Shown: positions 42,116 to 57,500 of the stretch, piece by piece
Layout of the letters: each line of letters begins with the position of its first letter
Numbering within the stretch: the stretch's first letter is position 1
DNA from: Perca fluviatilis
Taxonomy: Eukaryota > Chordata > Actinopteri > Perciformes > Percidae
Reading direction: 5' to 3'
DNA length: 64,000 bases
NCBI RefSeq assembly: GCF_010015445.1
Contig: NC_053119.1
Span: 8,962,050 to 9,026,049, forward strand
The notes under the pieces: model-generated
Told to the model about the DNA's origin: nothing
Databases searched by the model: none
What the model saw: only the letters and a program-made list of their open reading frames with translations
Program-made: the position numbers and the translations under genes

Positions 42116-44140
42116 AGGCTGTGGTAAACATTTTCTGTGAAAGGTCTCCCCCTTATTCCTTTGGGAAAACATTGATTTTTCCATCACAAATGTATCCCTT
42201 ATGAAGGATACATTGTTGAAGTCTGGGAGGTTTGGTTTTTATACCAGTTTTTAGTTATTGCCTTTTTACATGGCAACCAATACAATTTTACAGGGTTATA
42301 GGTTGCTTCTTGTTATCACTTCTTCTGTTATAAAAGCAAGATGCAATATGTTGCTGATCTGATTTCAAAACCAAGTAAGACCAAAAAAAAAAAAAAAATG
42401 CCAGAAAGGAACTATGATGCTGATCAGCAGGACATTTCTCCTTAAATGTCCTTAAATGAATGACAGCACAAGCACTACAGTATAGGCACAAAACAGTCAA
42501 ATAAAGAAGGATTACGTGAAGCTGGGACAAATACAAGTGTGACCCTGAAACTGTGATGTGACTGGGGAGGTGGATGAGTGCACTTACATGTTTCCCTCCC
42601 ACGACCCAGTTTCAGTATCGAGTCATACCATTACATAAAAATTGTGCCTTGGCCACACTTTTAACTGCCTATTCTATCTCATATTTATTAGGTAGCTTCA
42701 TCTGTGACTTCTTCATTAAAGAATCATTTGTTTTGTATGTAAAATTGTATATATTTTTGTATAGTTCTTTGCCGCCAAAGGAAACTTTAAAAAGTACAAT
42801 ATTCCCCTCAGAAAAGTAGTAAAGTATAAGTACAAAGGAGCAGAAGTACACAAGTAAAGTACAAGTAAGCCTACCTCAACATTTAAAAGTTGTTGTAGAT
42901 ACTTTTAGAGTTACTTTTGGCTTTGTAAAAGGCTATTTCATTTTTTTATGTTTTCACAGAAGGATGCTTAACTCTCTTTAATATTTCATCAAAGAAAATG
43001 TGCTCTTGTCTCTATTACAGCCTGGTCATGTAGGAATTTTATTTTATTCTATGGGGCACGTTGCTAGTGCTCTTTGTTTTTATCTATTCCTGTTAGGCCT
43101 GTTAGTTATTTTAATTGGGCATCCACAGTGTTTTTTTTTAGTATTGTAGGCTACATTGTTTTATGTATGTTAGTTAGTTAGTCAAATGTGTATGCTTGTC
43201 CAGAGAGCACAAGGTTGTCATTGTATGAAAACTTCCCTAGTGGTATTTTATCGCACAATAAATCTTTTAAATAAAATACAGGCTAATATTTATCAAATAA
43301 ATTTTAAAAATCCTCACTGACATAATGTTGCATTATTTAAATGTGTGTATAAACTGTACTTTATGGTCCACGCATAAAGGAATATCTCATTTAGATGCGT
43401 GATGATTTAGAAAAACAGATTTCTGTCTCGTCTGAGCTATATGGTAATTTTTTTTCTCGCATTAGCCTTGAAGGGTGCGCGCGTGGATGACGCGGAACAC
43501 GCCGACCTTGACCAAAAGCTCGCTTTTTATGTGTTAAAATCCTAAACACAATCTATATTCAGATATATAAAAAAGGACATCATGGAAATGAATAGCTATA
43601 AAGTGTATAAATATCCAGTGAGGGAAATGAGCGTTTATAAACAGAGACACATTGCTTTCATCCATGAGCCAGCCCCTTTCCGTAGTAGTGGAGCGTACCA
43701 AGTAGAACAACATGGGGGTTATAAGAAACAAACACGTTCATTTCACCTTAAATTTTAATAATGCTGTCACCTATAATATCCAGTGTCATATAGTTGGGAT
43801 TTATAATCTGTATGCGGTGAGCTACATTATGGATAAAGAGTGGGAAAGTGATCCGTGATAGGTGCGGATGAGGATGAGACCCCCCTCCTCTAAAAGTGTG
43901 CCATGTTTCTGGCTGAGAGCAAGAGAAGTCAAGGCACCGGAGTCTGTGGCAGCACACCGGCCGGACTGGTTCACGTAGAAGCAAGTGATAATGTCTCCCC
44001 CGTGCATGTGCTCTCATAATTTCATTCCTTGAGACGCATCATTTCAGCAAAAGGACGATTTATATTCCACACTGGTGAGTAGGCTACATCAAAGAACCCT
44101 CAATGGATGTCTATTAGGCTAATGATAAAAGCATGGCATG
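42116..44140. other. Upstream region of slc6a15, no gene seen
   Basis: Mostly AT-rich. A short CpG-containing segment lies at 43470-43510 (GTGCGCGCGTGGATGACGCG), and a consensus-like donor GTGAGTAGG is at 44075. These could mark a leader exon of slc6a15, but no promoter can be fixed from sequence alone. Confidence 0.35.
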
Positions 44141-44243
<103 letters not shown>

Positions 44244-45980
44244 AGAGAGAGAGAGTCAGAAAGAGGCTGAATGAGAGACCAGTGCGCAGGATGTGGCTGT
44301 GTGAATGATGAAACACTTCGAATAGATGTCAGGAAGACTGGGCGGGATGCAGCACATTAATTTATGCGCGAAAAAAAAAAAACTGGGTAGAACAACGAGC
44401 CACATGGCACCGGTGTGTTGTTGGGTTTATTTTATTTATTTATTTTGTATCCCTTTATCCATCTGCATCTGCCCGTTGTATACCTCGACCCGTGTATTGA
44501 CTCGTCGTTCCTGAGTCATGTGCAGACAGAGAAAAAGAAAATATCTTTGTGCGTGCGTTCATCCTCTGCAGCCTAAACACAATCACACTCGTTTTCATGC
44601 TATGGGCCTGATTGCTTTATCCCTTTTCCTGTTAACAGCCTCCCGTAATATTGCAGTGAAGGTTAGGCTACTCAGCATCAGCGGTCGTTTTTGGCTGCTT
44701 ATGTTGCCTTCGCTGGATTATGAAAGGACGGCCTATTGCCTCACACAAACCAGGTTAATCTGGAAGCGGTAAAGGGAACTCTATTAATCAGTTAATCCTC
44801 TTCCTGGTGAAACGTCGGGGGGGGGAGGCATGTTGTATTTCTGCAACATGGATGGATGCATATCTGAATATTTCCGCGATAGTTCGCGCCGGTGATGCGT
44901 TTTTATGAAAATATTGAAGTGCATAAATTATATGTAAAACTGACCAAGACGCCCTAGGAGGCTGACATTTATAGAAACAGGGATGTTGTGCACCTTAACC
45001 CTCCGTTGGGTGGATAGCGTCCACACCCTTGCATCCATTCTAACGCTGTTTATATCGGCTATAGTGATAATCATAGCGGTGATACAAGTAAATACATGAT
45101 GATTGCGACTATTACAGGACAAAAAGAGATCTAAGTAACCCTTTTGTTTCCTCCAGCCTTTTGGTCAGGGGACCGGCGCATGTCTGCTCGCATTCCTATT
45201 TGTATTTTGGAAGCTGATATCCTTTCATAGAGGCTATTTGAGTTTTTTTTTTTTCCGTATCCCGGATAGCTGCGGAGAAAAGGAGTGTTTGGGTTCGTAT
45301 GCAAATGGCCTCCTATCTTTAATTATTCAGGAGGCTGGAAACGTGATCGTCTCCATACCTCGACCTGTCACTGTCCCAGTCACCGTCCACAAACCAGCCT
45401 AGTCTTCCCTGGCATTTGGTTTTTGGGAGAACAATGACTTGTAATAAAACTATCCTCATTCATTGATTTTGCTGCCCCAGCCAGCCATGTGATTTCCATG
45501 TGAGAAATAACTCTGAATCCTCACTAATTTCTGGTATGAGCTGTTTCCTACTCATATAAGATGTTATGGGATAGGCCTAAGCACAGTGTGTAACAGCATG
45601 AATTATTTTCTATAAAACAAAATTATGATTAAAATCCGACTGAAACACTTGTTTGGGTTGTTGAGTTAAATTACTGTTTGTGTAGACTATATGATTAGAG
45701 TTTGGGTTTTAATTAGACATTTTAGATCTTTAAAACAAGGTTTACAGAAAGTCTATTCTAGTATTCATTTGTCAAAGTCAGCAGGTTTTTGTTATATACA
45801 GTTCATTTTGGGTAAAAACTATTTATTTATTTTTTAATTCATGAAGGAAAAATGAAAAGCTGAAAGAAAAGTCCCAAAACTGAAACCGATGACCAGACTC
45901 TGATGACTGACAACCTCTTCCAGGATTTTCACTTTTATTGGCTGTTTACCAACTGCAACATTTCCTCTTGTGCCCCGCAG

Positions 45981-46195
45981 ACATTTGGTGATAATGAGGA
46001 AATAAACCACTTCCTGATCACTCAACCTCTACAAACTGTCTCAAACCCCACGGGCCCTTGAACCCAAACATCTTCAAACTCGCAGCTTTGCACAGTCAAA
46101 GTTCCAGAAAGTGACTTTTCCCAGACGCCGGCCCTGCCCTTCCAGCCCGCCAACTAAAAAGACGTTCCACCCCTCGCCCTTGTTTGCTTTATCAA
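45981..46195 (+). other. slc6a15: Putative 5'UTR part of slc6a15 coding exon 1
   Basis: A strong acceptor, CCTCTTGTGCCCCGCAG, ends at 45980, 215 bp before the start codon. This suggests an untranslated leader exon upstream and a UTR segment joined to the first coding exon. A possible partner donor, ACTG/GTGAGTAGG, is at about 44075, but this pairing is only a guess. Confidence 0.4.
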
Positions 46196-46496
46196 ATGCC
46201 CAAAAACAGCAAGGCCGTCAAGAGAGAGCTTGACGACGATGTCACGGAGTCTGTCAAAGACCTGCTTTCCAACGAGGACGCCTGTGACGATTCCTTCAAG
46301 AAGAGCTCGTTGATCGTCAACAATCATGAAGGGGAAAGGAAAGAGTGCGATGTGGAGGAAGGGGGCTCGGATGGAGAAGAGGAGGAACGGCCGGCCTGGA
46401 ACAGCAAGCTCCAGTACATCCTGGCCCAGGTTGGCTTCTCTGTAGGCCTGGGAAACGTCTGGAGGTTCCCCTACCTGTGTCAGAAGAACGGAGGGG
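46196..46496 (+). CDS. slc6a15: slc6a15 coding exon 1 (start codon, TM1)
   Basis: Residues 1-100 plus one base. The ATG at 46196 begins MPKNSK, the conserved start of this subfamily; an upstream in-frame ATG at 46184 is not conserved. An acidic cytosolic tail leads into [14 protein letters not shown] and TM1. Donor GTGAGT. Confidence 0.96.
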
Positions 46497-48536
46497 GTGA
46501 GTTACATTTTAGCTGACCACCACATATACAGTAGGAGTGGGCAATATGGAAAAAAATCACCATTATAGTCATAAGAAATATTGATGGTAAAATGATTTAC
46601 TAACTATAAAAACATATTTTAAAAAACCCAAATTGTTTTATATTTAGTTGAACTGAATGAAAATATGAAATTCATGAATGAATCAAACAAATCGTCTATT
46701 TAGTATTTCCTTCACAATTGAACACAACTATGATTTAACTGTGTATGACTTAAAGGGCAATTTTGGTTATTACAACGGGGGTCTTATTTTCATAGTTTTG
46801 ACTTATCATTTCCATAATTCGGCTTGACAAAAAGTTGCTGAAATCTTGAAATGCTAAAGGCATTGCTACATCAAAATCCAAGAAACGCAAGCATTAAGAT
46901 GATAAGACAGGTTGGATATAAGTAGAGCTGGGCGATATGGAGAAAATCAAATATACCAATATTTTTGACCAAATACCTCGATATCGAGGTGATATTGTAG
47001 GGTGACAGTTAGTGGTTTCACAAAATATGCACACAATGAGATTTTTGATAAATAATCATCAGTTATTTTGATATAATAACTATGTGGGGAAAGGCAAATA
47101 ATAGAACAGCTAGAACAGTATGCTGTGTTCGGAAGATGACATCACTCTACTGTAACGCAGCCTTTAAAACCAGGAAAAGTCAACACTTATCATATATCAG
47201 GATATTACAATGTCCAAAATTTAAGACGATATCTAGTCTCATGTATCAATATCGATATAGTATCGATATATTGCCCAGCCCTAGATATAAGTCAAGCGAC
47301 GACAGAAAGTGAGCACATCCAAAATGTCAATAATGAGTGGCAAAAACTGTGAAACTAAGATTCAAGTTGTAATGAACTGGAAGTATCCTTTTGAAGAGTT
47401 ACTAAATCATCAACATTAAAATGAACCTGCAGAGCATTTCACATACGCTGATGTGCAGACAGACAGCAGTCAAACTAAGCACAATGCCATTATATGACAC
47501 TAGGGCCAGATGCAAATTTAGATTAAAACATAAAAAAGGCCAACTACAAAGAGTGCGTCATGGATGGGAGCAGGGATGCAACACTTAAAACAAATGTACA
47601 GAAGAAGACTATACCATTCTAGTTTCTGAGAGTACAAAGATCCAAGAATGGACACGTCTGTGTCTTGTATATGTTATTACAGAGGACAAATGAGGACAAC
47701 ATTAACAATGGATTTGACTCACTTCTATGGCCTTGTGAAGGAATAGAGCAGGATTGCATCACTGTTTCTGTGTTGTCACAGAAATGTTCCTGGAATTGGA
47801 TTTCTATACGCTCAGATACCAGAAGCAAAGTCTTCCTCTTTTAATTACTTTAGTCACATTTATATGCGGCTCCCAATCTCACAAAGTGATCATGTAGCTT
47901 TTATTATGAAGCTGTACTGATACTATGTTTACAGTGTGGGCGCAGGGTCAACATCTAATCACTATTAAAGTGAATGTGCATGTCTAAAAAGTGTTGAGTT
48001 AAGAAATAACTGTTGGAAAACAGATCCGCTAATCTCCTCCAAAAAGCCTAAATATATCATCAGGTTTCAACTCTTGGATACTAAAAAGGCTCCTCCTGAT
48101 TAGTCCTGTAATGCATATGTAGAATCAACACACACCAAACCGATGCAGGTATTGTATCATGTGCAACGGGTTCAGTACTTGTGTGTAAGAAAGATGGAGA
48201 AAAAGAGTCCTTCCTATTTTGTACCCGTCTGTCAAAACCAGACTGCTCAGAGAGCTTCAGGGTCGACATGAGAGTCGCAGTAACCATCTGTGTCTCTGTC
48301 AGTGTGTGCAGTCTGCAACATTTCCCCTACAAACAACAGCTAAGCCAAATATATAGAACTCTACTGTCTACATGTAGGAAATCATTCTGTGAGCAGCTCT
48401 GATGCTCATGATTGTAGTCTAACAATAACAACAAATAAACCCCCGCTGCATTTCCCACAATGCCCAGGAATTAGCTACTTGACTCGTGTTGTTGTGTTAC
48501 ATTTCATACTCACTGCAGGGTTAATACTCTAATGTG

Positions 48537-48573
<37 letters not shown>

Positions 48574-51500
48574 AGGAAGGTGATAAGGTGATGTACTTCC
48601 CACCTGGAGATTACATTGTGTAAAACCATTGACTGCCTCAAGAAAGCTGATTAAATGAAACCGTGTCAGACAGGTTGTCCAGACAGGATATAATCTCTGG
48701 GGGTGGGGTGCTCTCTCTAGATGCTGTCCAGTTTTCAGGTCTGTTTTTTAAACCGCTCTGGTCAACCTATAATTACATTAAAATGGAGCAGATCTTCATG
48801 AGGGTATGAGATCTGATGTGTGCATGCACGTCGTTGCCTTTCATCTACTTACTATACAGTACATTTCCTTTTATGGTTGTGTGGCGAGTACTGTGCTGGA
48901 TCCAACGCTAATTTTCTCTATGCATTGTTATAATCGTCTGAAAAATGTCAGAAAGTAGTAAAGAACGTTTCAAGCATGTGAACACCAAAAGAGCAGCAGG
49001 ACCTGACGGTATCAGTGGGCGGGTCCTCAAACTGTGCGTTGACCAACTAGTGCCGGTTTTCAGGTTGATATTCAACCTGTCAGTGGCTCAGTCTGTCATA
49101 CCCACGTGCTTCAAAAAGTCCACCATCATTCCTGTGCCCAAGAAAACAAGACCAGCCTGCCTGAATGACTACCGCCCAGTGGCACTCACTGTCTGTAGTG
49201 ATGAAATGCTTTGAACTACTGGTCAAGGATTACATCTGGTCCACACTACCCAGCATAGTGGACCCATTACAGTTTGTCTACTGTCCCAACTGATCACCGG
49301 AAGATGCCATAGCACACATCCTCCCACACCATCTCACCTGGAAAAGAAAGGAAGCTCTGTGAGATTGCTGTTCGTTGACTACAGTTCAGCGTTTAACACC
49401 ATAGTCCCCTCCAGGCTCGTCACAAAGCTCAAGGGGCCTGGGATTAAACACCTCACTGTGCATCTGGGTCCTTGACTTCCTGAAAGGTCGGACCCCCAGG
49501 TGGTCAGGGTGGGCAGACACACCTCTTCCACCCTATTACTTAACACCGGAGCACCCCAGGGCTGTGTTCTGAGTCCCCTGTGGTACTAGAAGTAGAGGAC
49601 CTGCCCCCACTGCTAAAAGAAATCCTAAAGGAAACACTGTGTTCATTCACGGTGCTTCATCTGCCTCACAAAGTGGCAAGTTAACACTAAAAAGTAGCTA
49701 ATTGCATTTTACAACCTCAGCAAACATTCTTACCTTCATCCAGGATTTTTCCATCTATGTGTTCGTCACACTTTCTGCCGTGCTCCCGTCATAATTACTT
49801 CAGCCACTAGAGGGCGCCACCACTATAAACGTTAATACGGGTTGTAATTGTTGCTTTGAAGTAACGACTTACGGGGTCGTTTTTCGGGAGGATGGCAGTC
49901 TTGTGGCCTTAACGCCCCACATTTTGTTTTGGTGTTACCTCAGGACAAGAATAAATCCTAAAGTCACATGCTGAAGAAGTGTCCCTTCTTTCATTTTTCA
50001 CCCCTGCCCCTTAGAAAGTTTGTACACACCAACGGCAGTGTATCCATTATCATTTTTTTATGCACATGTGCCTTCTGTCGACACCTGCGCTTGCATTTGG
50101 AATTACCCGACAACCCTCTGAAGCCAAAACCTGCTGTTCCAAATTTGTTCCGAAACAAAAACAGTGTAGCTCAAATACACATCTGGTCAGAAACCTTTGG
50201 GCGTCATCCTTTGTTTTGTTTCTCCATTCATTTCTCCTCCATTCAAGCATAGATTAACTTAATAAGCAATATTTAAGGTTGTGTTTGATATGGTGAATCA
50301 TTCCTCAAATCTTCCATGCCCCATGTCGCTGTATATGTGGTGCTGCAAAAAAAACAAACTCATTTGGACAGTGCCTAGACAGGATAAACCAGCTTTTTAC
50401 TGGTAGATATCTGCAAGTGAAGACAACTGGGAAACTATTTTAGGAAAAGATGAAACGCACTCTTATCAGGCTGTTTGCTTTCACAAAGTGCCATCAAAGT
50501 GCTCGAATGTCCAAGGGAAAGTGGGAGTCGAGGGCTTTAAAAAAAAGACAATGGAAACCAGAGGGGTTTGTGATGCTGACTGATGTTTAAAGCCTCTTCC
50601 CAGGATGAACTGAGTGTATGCAGTTTACCAGAATTAGATGTGTTTAATATTAGAAACAAGTTAGTATATTGTACATACACAAACACACACACACACGCTT
50701 AAAACAACAGACACACACATTTATTTCCCTATCTGTGACCACTCCCTACCAAGTCAAACCTGGGAGGGACAGCAGGACTCAGGAAAGGTTGTGAATGAAC
50801 GTCCGGCCAGATGAAACAATAAACACTGTTGAAACAGGGATGAAGCTAATCTTAAAAACAATACACCCATGACGGAAGTTTAGACGCCGTCATCACAGAC
50901 TCATATACAGTATATATGACTCATATAATATAAGTGTGTCAAGTCGCCCATGTTAACGTTTGGTGTTGTGGTTTAGCCTGTGAGAGGAGGGAAAATAAAG
51001 CCACATAAGGGGATTTTCAGATGAGCACTGTTGTTGCCCCAAAACGTATAACTCCAAAAAGTTTGTTTTCAAGAAAAGATTGGCTGGTTTTTCCATCAGT
51101 GGCCATGCAGTTTACAAACTATGCAATGGTTTCCAACAGATTTCCGTAGTTGAGTCTCAGAAGAACTTCACGTGAGAAAAAGAAAAAAGCCTCCCCACTG
51201 CATCGTGCGTACATTGCATCGCTCCTTATGTAACAAGAAAATAAAAGGCACATTATTTAAAAACTGGTGCCGCTGAACTCATCTAACCACCGGCCGTTTC
51301 TTCGAAACAAGGAGTTTAGGTTCTCTCGTTCTCTTCCAGCCATCATGTGCCTGGCAGTCTTACCGCTCACAAGTACTCTTGACTGTCACAAGAGATGTGC
51401 ACCTCTGTATTGTATTGCACCACACTATTACAGCCTGTCTTGATGTTAGTCATTCACCCTGAAACCTTAATTCTAGAGATGAATGCCGTCTTTAAAATGT

Positions 51501-54500
51501 GCCTCAAAGTAATCCCACTGTAATTTAGGTAATTTTAGACGTCAGTATATTTCCTGGTTTCCAGAATTATTTGATTGCACCACACACCATGGGGGATGTA
51601 TTAGGTGGAGACACACAGATGCAGCTCAGCAGCTCGTTGTAAATTAGGAACTGATATTATTAAGAGGCTGCGCGTGTTTATGTGAATTGGGGAAATGTGT
51701 GACCATAGGGGTAAGGTAAACTGAAATAGGAATGGTTTTTTACAGTTATCTGATGAAACAGTTTCCCCTTTTTTTTGCATGTGCTTTATTTAACTTGTCG
51801 TATGTATTGTTTTGACTGGCAGGAGCGTACCTGGTGCCCTATCTCATCCTGCTGATATTGATTGGGATCCCGCTGTTCTTCCTGGAGCTCGCCGTGGGAC
51901 AGCGGATCCGCAGGGGCAGCATCGGAGTGTGGAACTACATCAGCCCTCGGCTGGGGGGCATCGGCTTCGCCAGCTGTGTGGTGAGTCATAATACAGTAAA
52001 GTAAAAGTGGAGCAGAAGTATGAAGAGCATGGTTGAAACAAGAATAGTAAATAATTATTATGCTACTGTAAATAATTAAATATAAGTAACAGTAACTTTG
52101 TGAAATTAAAGCCAAGGAGAGCTGTAGATTCTTTGATACATTTATTGTTTTGGTTCATTCATATTATCCTGTCTTACATTTTTAGAACCAATATTAATTA
52201 TAGAACTTAAACACGAATGTGACACGAATTATGAATATTCCCTTTGAGCAGTACAACAGCCTAATACCCAGTTCAATGTAAAAGTCAATGAGCTGATCTA
52301 TACTGGGGCATTGCGCTGGGCAGCTACGCAGAAATAGAAACATGGCTCAGCAGTAATGGAAGAAGAAAAGTATTGCGAGCTAACGCAAAACATATTGCGA
52401 GGAGACACAAAATATTGAGAGGGAACGCATAACATTTTGCGAGATAATGCAAAAGTAGTCCCCGAAAACAATCTCGCCGTGACCCTTCAGGGGCTCCGTA
52501 CTTGTGTGTGAAGTGGCGTACTGTTTTTTTTTCGGGTCACTGCTAGCATTGCGAGTAAGTCAAGAGTTCGGTGAAGACCCATGACGATGAAACTTCAAAA
52601 ACAAGCGAAAGTGAGATCCAAAAACATGCTTGCAATTACCGCTTATCGCCATAGGGGCCGCCAAAGAGAATGAAACGGAGATCCTCGAGATTGTAACTTT
52701 AAGAACACAAATGACAAAAAATGTATGATTAAAATGATGATACTGTACATTGGTCATTAATGGATGTCTAAATTAGGCAAAAATGTTAATTTAAGGGGTT
52801 TTGTGACACCTTACTCAAAAAATGAAAGTCTCTTTTTGTTGTAATAAGAGGGAAAAAATGACATACTGAATATATGCGGATCACGTTTGGTAGGGTTCAT
52901 GATGATGTATATAGCTTAAGATAAATAATAACTTTCTGTGTTTTGGTTTAGTTTGTCCGAAGTTAACTCGCCTCTCTTGCCTGTAGGTGTGCTTCTTCGT
53001 GGCTCTCTACTACAATGTCATCATCAGCTGGAGTCTCTTCTATTTCTCCCAGTCCTTCCAGCAACCTCTGCCATGGCATGAGTGCCCACTCATCAAGAAC
53101 AAGACCAGTACATGTAAGACGCAATCAGACATATTATAATATAAGGCTTTTTTTAGTGCTTGTTCTGTAAACCACAGGCACTACACTTCCTTTTTATAAG
53201 AGGTACACAACACACAGGCTGTAACCGCTAACGTTTTGTCCATAGATGTGGTGCCCGAGTGTGAGAAGAGCTCGGCTACCACCTACTACTGGTACCGCGA
53301 GGCCTTGGACATCTCCGACAACATTTCTGTGGGTGGAGGACTCAACTGGAAGATGACCGTGTGCCTGCTGGTTGCCTGGTCTATTGTTTGTCTCGCAATG
53401 ATCAAGGGAATCCAGTCTTCTGGGAAGGTAAAGAGAATTTGGTTCTCTGATAGCTTTTTTTTTTAGAGAAAATGTGTTTTCACAAATAGGGGATGGGGCA
53501 GAAGAGGAGACATGTGTGAGAGAAGGAGAGAAGAGAGGCTTACTTCAGCTGCCCTGCAGTCCTGGCAGCTTGGCCTATATAACTAGTTATAACAATTCTA
53601 ACTCTTGTACCCCTGAAAATGTGCAACAGTGACAGAAACAAAAAGGCCATTTTTCGCCAAGTGTTTTGGAAAATCCTCTCACACATAATTAGCTCACTTT
53701 AACGTAGAGGCTTATAGAGTGCAAACTGTATTGATGCCTGGTCTAAAGACACTGCTAAGTGACTACTGTAATGTGACTTGACGAATGTTTCTAATGATAC
53801 AGTCTCAGATATGACCCCGAGAGCTCATGTGATCTTGTGTGAGATTTCTGGCTCAGCTTACTTTAGCTTAGGGGTAGCAAAGCTGACAGTAGCGTGACTA
53901 GCATCCGGAAGGATTAGCCCACTGGTTAAAGGTTGGCGTTTGCTTGCAAACTCACCGCGCTCCTCCTCCTCTTTTTTACAGATGATCTTTATCATTCCAC
54001 ACTTTCTCGTATCATATGACAAGCATTAGCCGGTGTACTTGCAAAGTTAGGCTTGCGCTAATTGGAAAAATGGTCGCACTTTTTAATCTTCCCGGAATAA
54101 GCTTTGATGGGGAAGGCATTTGATTTGGGTCTTATCCCCACTTCTTACGTCAGGTTTGGGCTGGGTTACAACTAAGTGTGGGGTCAAAATGAATACAGTA
54201 CTGTATCTTTCAGGGATCACATTTTTTTGTCTGCAATAGAGTAAGATCTTACAGAATTTGAGTCAACTAAACTCAATAAAATGAGTCTTTGTAAAAGTGC
54301 CAAAATCATGGAGAATTAACACCCAGCTCTGTAGCTTTAAAGCCTCTTTTTGCTAATTATTTTGGTTTTACAGCACATTTAGGCTACTGTATGGTTCAAT
54401 CTCCGCTGCATTCATCAACTGCTGTACGCAACTGCTTCCAACACAAAGGCTCTGACAAAGCTACTGTACGCAATAAACAGCAGAGACACAAAGTCAGCGA

Positions 54501-57500
54501 CTAGCTGGTGAAGAAAGTGGAACATCTAGCAGCTAAAGACCCAGCTGTTGTTTTTCACAGGAGTGGGTGGAGACCAAACCAGAGCTGAAAAGAGAATAAA
54601 TTCAATTAACATTTATCAAGTAGCCAGGAACATGACTCCAGTGGGATGCTCATGTTGCTGTGTCTGTTTGCGGTTAGCGGAGCCATGCCATGGGTCCGAC
54701 AGCCCATGATTGCGAAACACCAATAGTTTAAAAAAAACTTCCCACTGGACTGAAAGTCCATAGTTTGACGGCCCGTTATCCTGAAAACAAATGCCAACTT
54801 TTGTTTATTTAACGGTGTTCACAGAAGAGCTGTTAAAGCTAAATATCAGCTGAAATTTAAAAAAAATATATATATATTTTTAAGGAGTCATACCTTATGA
54901 TTTATAGGTTATCTGTTTAATTGAGCAATAGGTCAACAGAGTCTGGAAAGAAGTAAGGCCAACAGTCGGTGAACTCCAGTGTGTATTTTCAGGGCAGTGG
55001 GATTTTGTTTTTATTTTTGGATTGGACAGACGATGGGCTTTCGGCCCAATTGGAAATTTTTCGAACTATTGCGGTTTTTCGAATAATGGGCCTTTGGACC
55101 AATACACGGTTCCCATGTTAATCATAACGGCTTTTGAAGTCTGTTAAATGTTGCTGTATATCTGTCTGCTTATTTTGTTTATTTCACCCTTCTGGCCATA
55201 AAAATATGCATCTTTAAGGATTTGTTTCTTAGGTTATAAACATTGAGTCAGAAAGATGTAGGTGCTTTGCAGAAAGTAACTATTATTAGACTGTAACCAG
55301 TTTTTTTGTAATTGTGTGTAAATTTGCCAAGAGAGGTACATTAATCTTGACCTGTGCTACAATGGGTTTGCAGAACTAGAAAGTCTCATTTCCTCTGTCT
55401 GCTACATCCTGCTGCCTGCCAAGAAATACCACTGATAACCACAATCATTGTTACAATGACTATTCTGCTCTTCTATCAGAGAAGTTGTATAAGCGTGAAT
55501 GATGTTCAAGTCCTTGTACAGTGTGTGTGTATATGTATGTGTTATATATATATATATATATATATTAGGGGTGGTACGGTTCACAAAACCCACGGTTCGG
55601 TTCATATCACGGTTTTAGGGTCACGGTTTTTGGTTCTGTACGGTTCTTGTTGTTGTTTTTTCTTTAACACTCCAGAAATATACTTCAGCATATGATATAT
55701 TGCTTAATTATCCACAATGTAGGACACAGTATTAAAACGTAGCTCTATCTTGTAATCATGCACAAACGGAATTTGACTTTAAGCACACTATTGGGACCAT
55801 CTCTGAGGAAAGCGAGGTAAGATTTTGATACAGCAAGAGGGAAGACATTGATGATTTCAACAAGCTTATCATTTATTTGGCAGAAAAATGTGTGTATCGC
55901 CATTTACAGGAACATATGTACCCTTTTTAGCACATGAAGATTGAAATATTACAGAATAACAATTGAAATAACTTGCATTTATCAAACTAAAAACTTCAGT
56001 GTAGCTTTTACAAAAATACAGGTGACGTGACCTGCAGCACTCCACACACCACCGTTGAGGAGCGGTCGGCTCGCCGCCTCTCAAAATCTGACGAAAATCT
56101 TTTAAACTGAGCTTTGTCGATCTGAAATGAAGACAGATTCAGCAACTGCATGGCCTATTTCTTTTTAAAAAAATTTTTTATAAACTTTATTTCAAAAGAT
56201 AATTTACAGAAATTCAATCAACGCAATATGTAAACAAATAAAATACAAACATGTGTAAATAATATATGAAAGTGAAAAAAGGAAGAAGTCTAAACAGGAA
56301 AATAAAGGAAACAAAAGGAGACAGACTTTAAAAATAAAGACAACAGGGGCATTTAAACAAAGAGGTCTGAGTACATATCAGATATTAAAATAGCTTTCTT
56401 ATTGGATACCAACTTAAGAGACTCAAAGTACATGTCAAATTCAACTTGAAATAGTTTGAAGCACGGTGTTGAACTAGAAAATTTTGCCTTGTGGATATGG
56501 AACTTACCTAATAAAATAAAGAGATTTACAATATTACACAACTTTCTATCTTTACATTCAAAATAGGTAATAATATGTTTCCCTTCAAGTGTGATTGTAT
56601 GATTTGTTTTAGATACCATATAATCTTCAAAACTTTTCCAGAATGCAATACAGAATGAGCAACCATAAAAAAGATGAGTTAACGACTCTTGTTCTGTTTT
56701 ACAAAAACTACAATAGTTATCAACAGGCATGAATTTCGAGACAAATACATTTGTAGGGTATATATTATGTAATATTTTCAAATGTAATTCCCTAACTTTG
56801 TTCGTGATACAATATCTAAAGGGAACAAGCCACGCCCTGTGCCAGTCAACATCAGTAAAATGAGAATTCCAGAAAAATTTGTGATATTTTCTTTAAATTC
56901 AGAAAGCATTTTCTAATGTGCTTATTAGTACAATTACTGCTCATAATATCCATACCGTTTATATAAAGAGTAAAATTAAAACCAGTAACTTCATTTTGTT
57001 TTTTATAACTTTTCATTAATTCTAATATGCCATTAGGTATAGATTTGAAAACTGTATTATATTCTTTGAACGTTATTGGGAATGCTTTCTCTCTAAGAAA
57101 AGATTCATAATTAAGTAATTGACCATTACAATCAAAAAGATCTTTTACGAAGATAATGTCTCTATTGATCCAATTTTGCAAATAGAGTGACTTGTTCCCC
57201 CTAGTGATGCATTCATTATTCCATAAGATAGACTTGTGTGGAGAAAAGTAGTGAGAATTTCACAACTTCCAGGCCAAAAGGGCTTGTTGATAAAATTGGG
57301 ATAGTTTTAACGGCAATCTTGTAATATTGTAGTTACATTTCAATACAAATTTAAGACCTCCTACGCTAATAAAAATGTTATTGGGTATAAAGTACCATAA
57401 AGACTCCGGTGCTCTCAAACATTCCTTCAACCATTTCACCTTAAAGGTGTAATTCAAGTCCAAAAAGTCTCACTTAAAATGTTTTCAGAAACACGTTTCG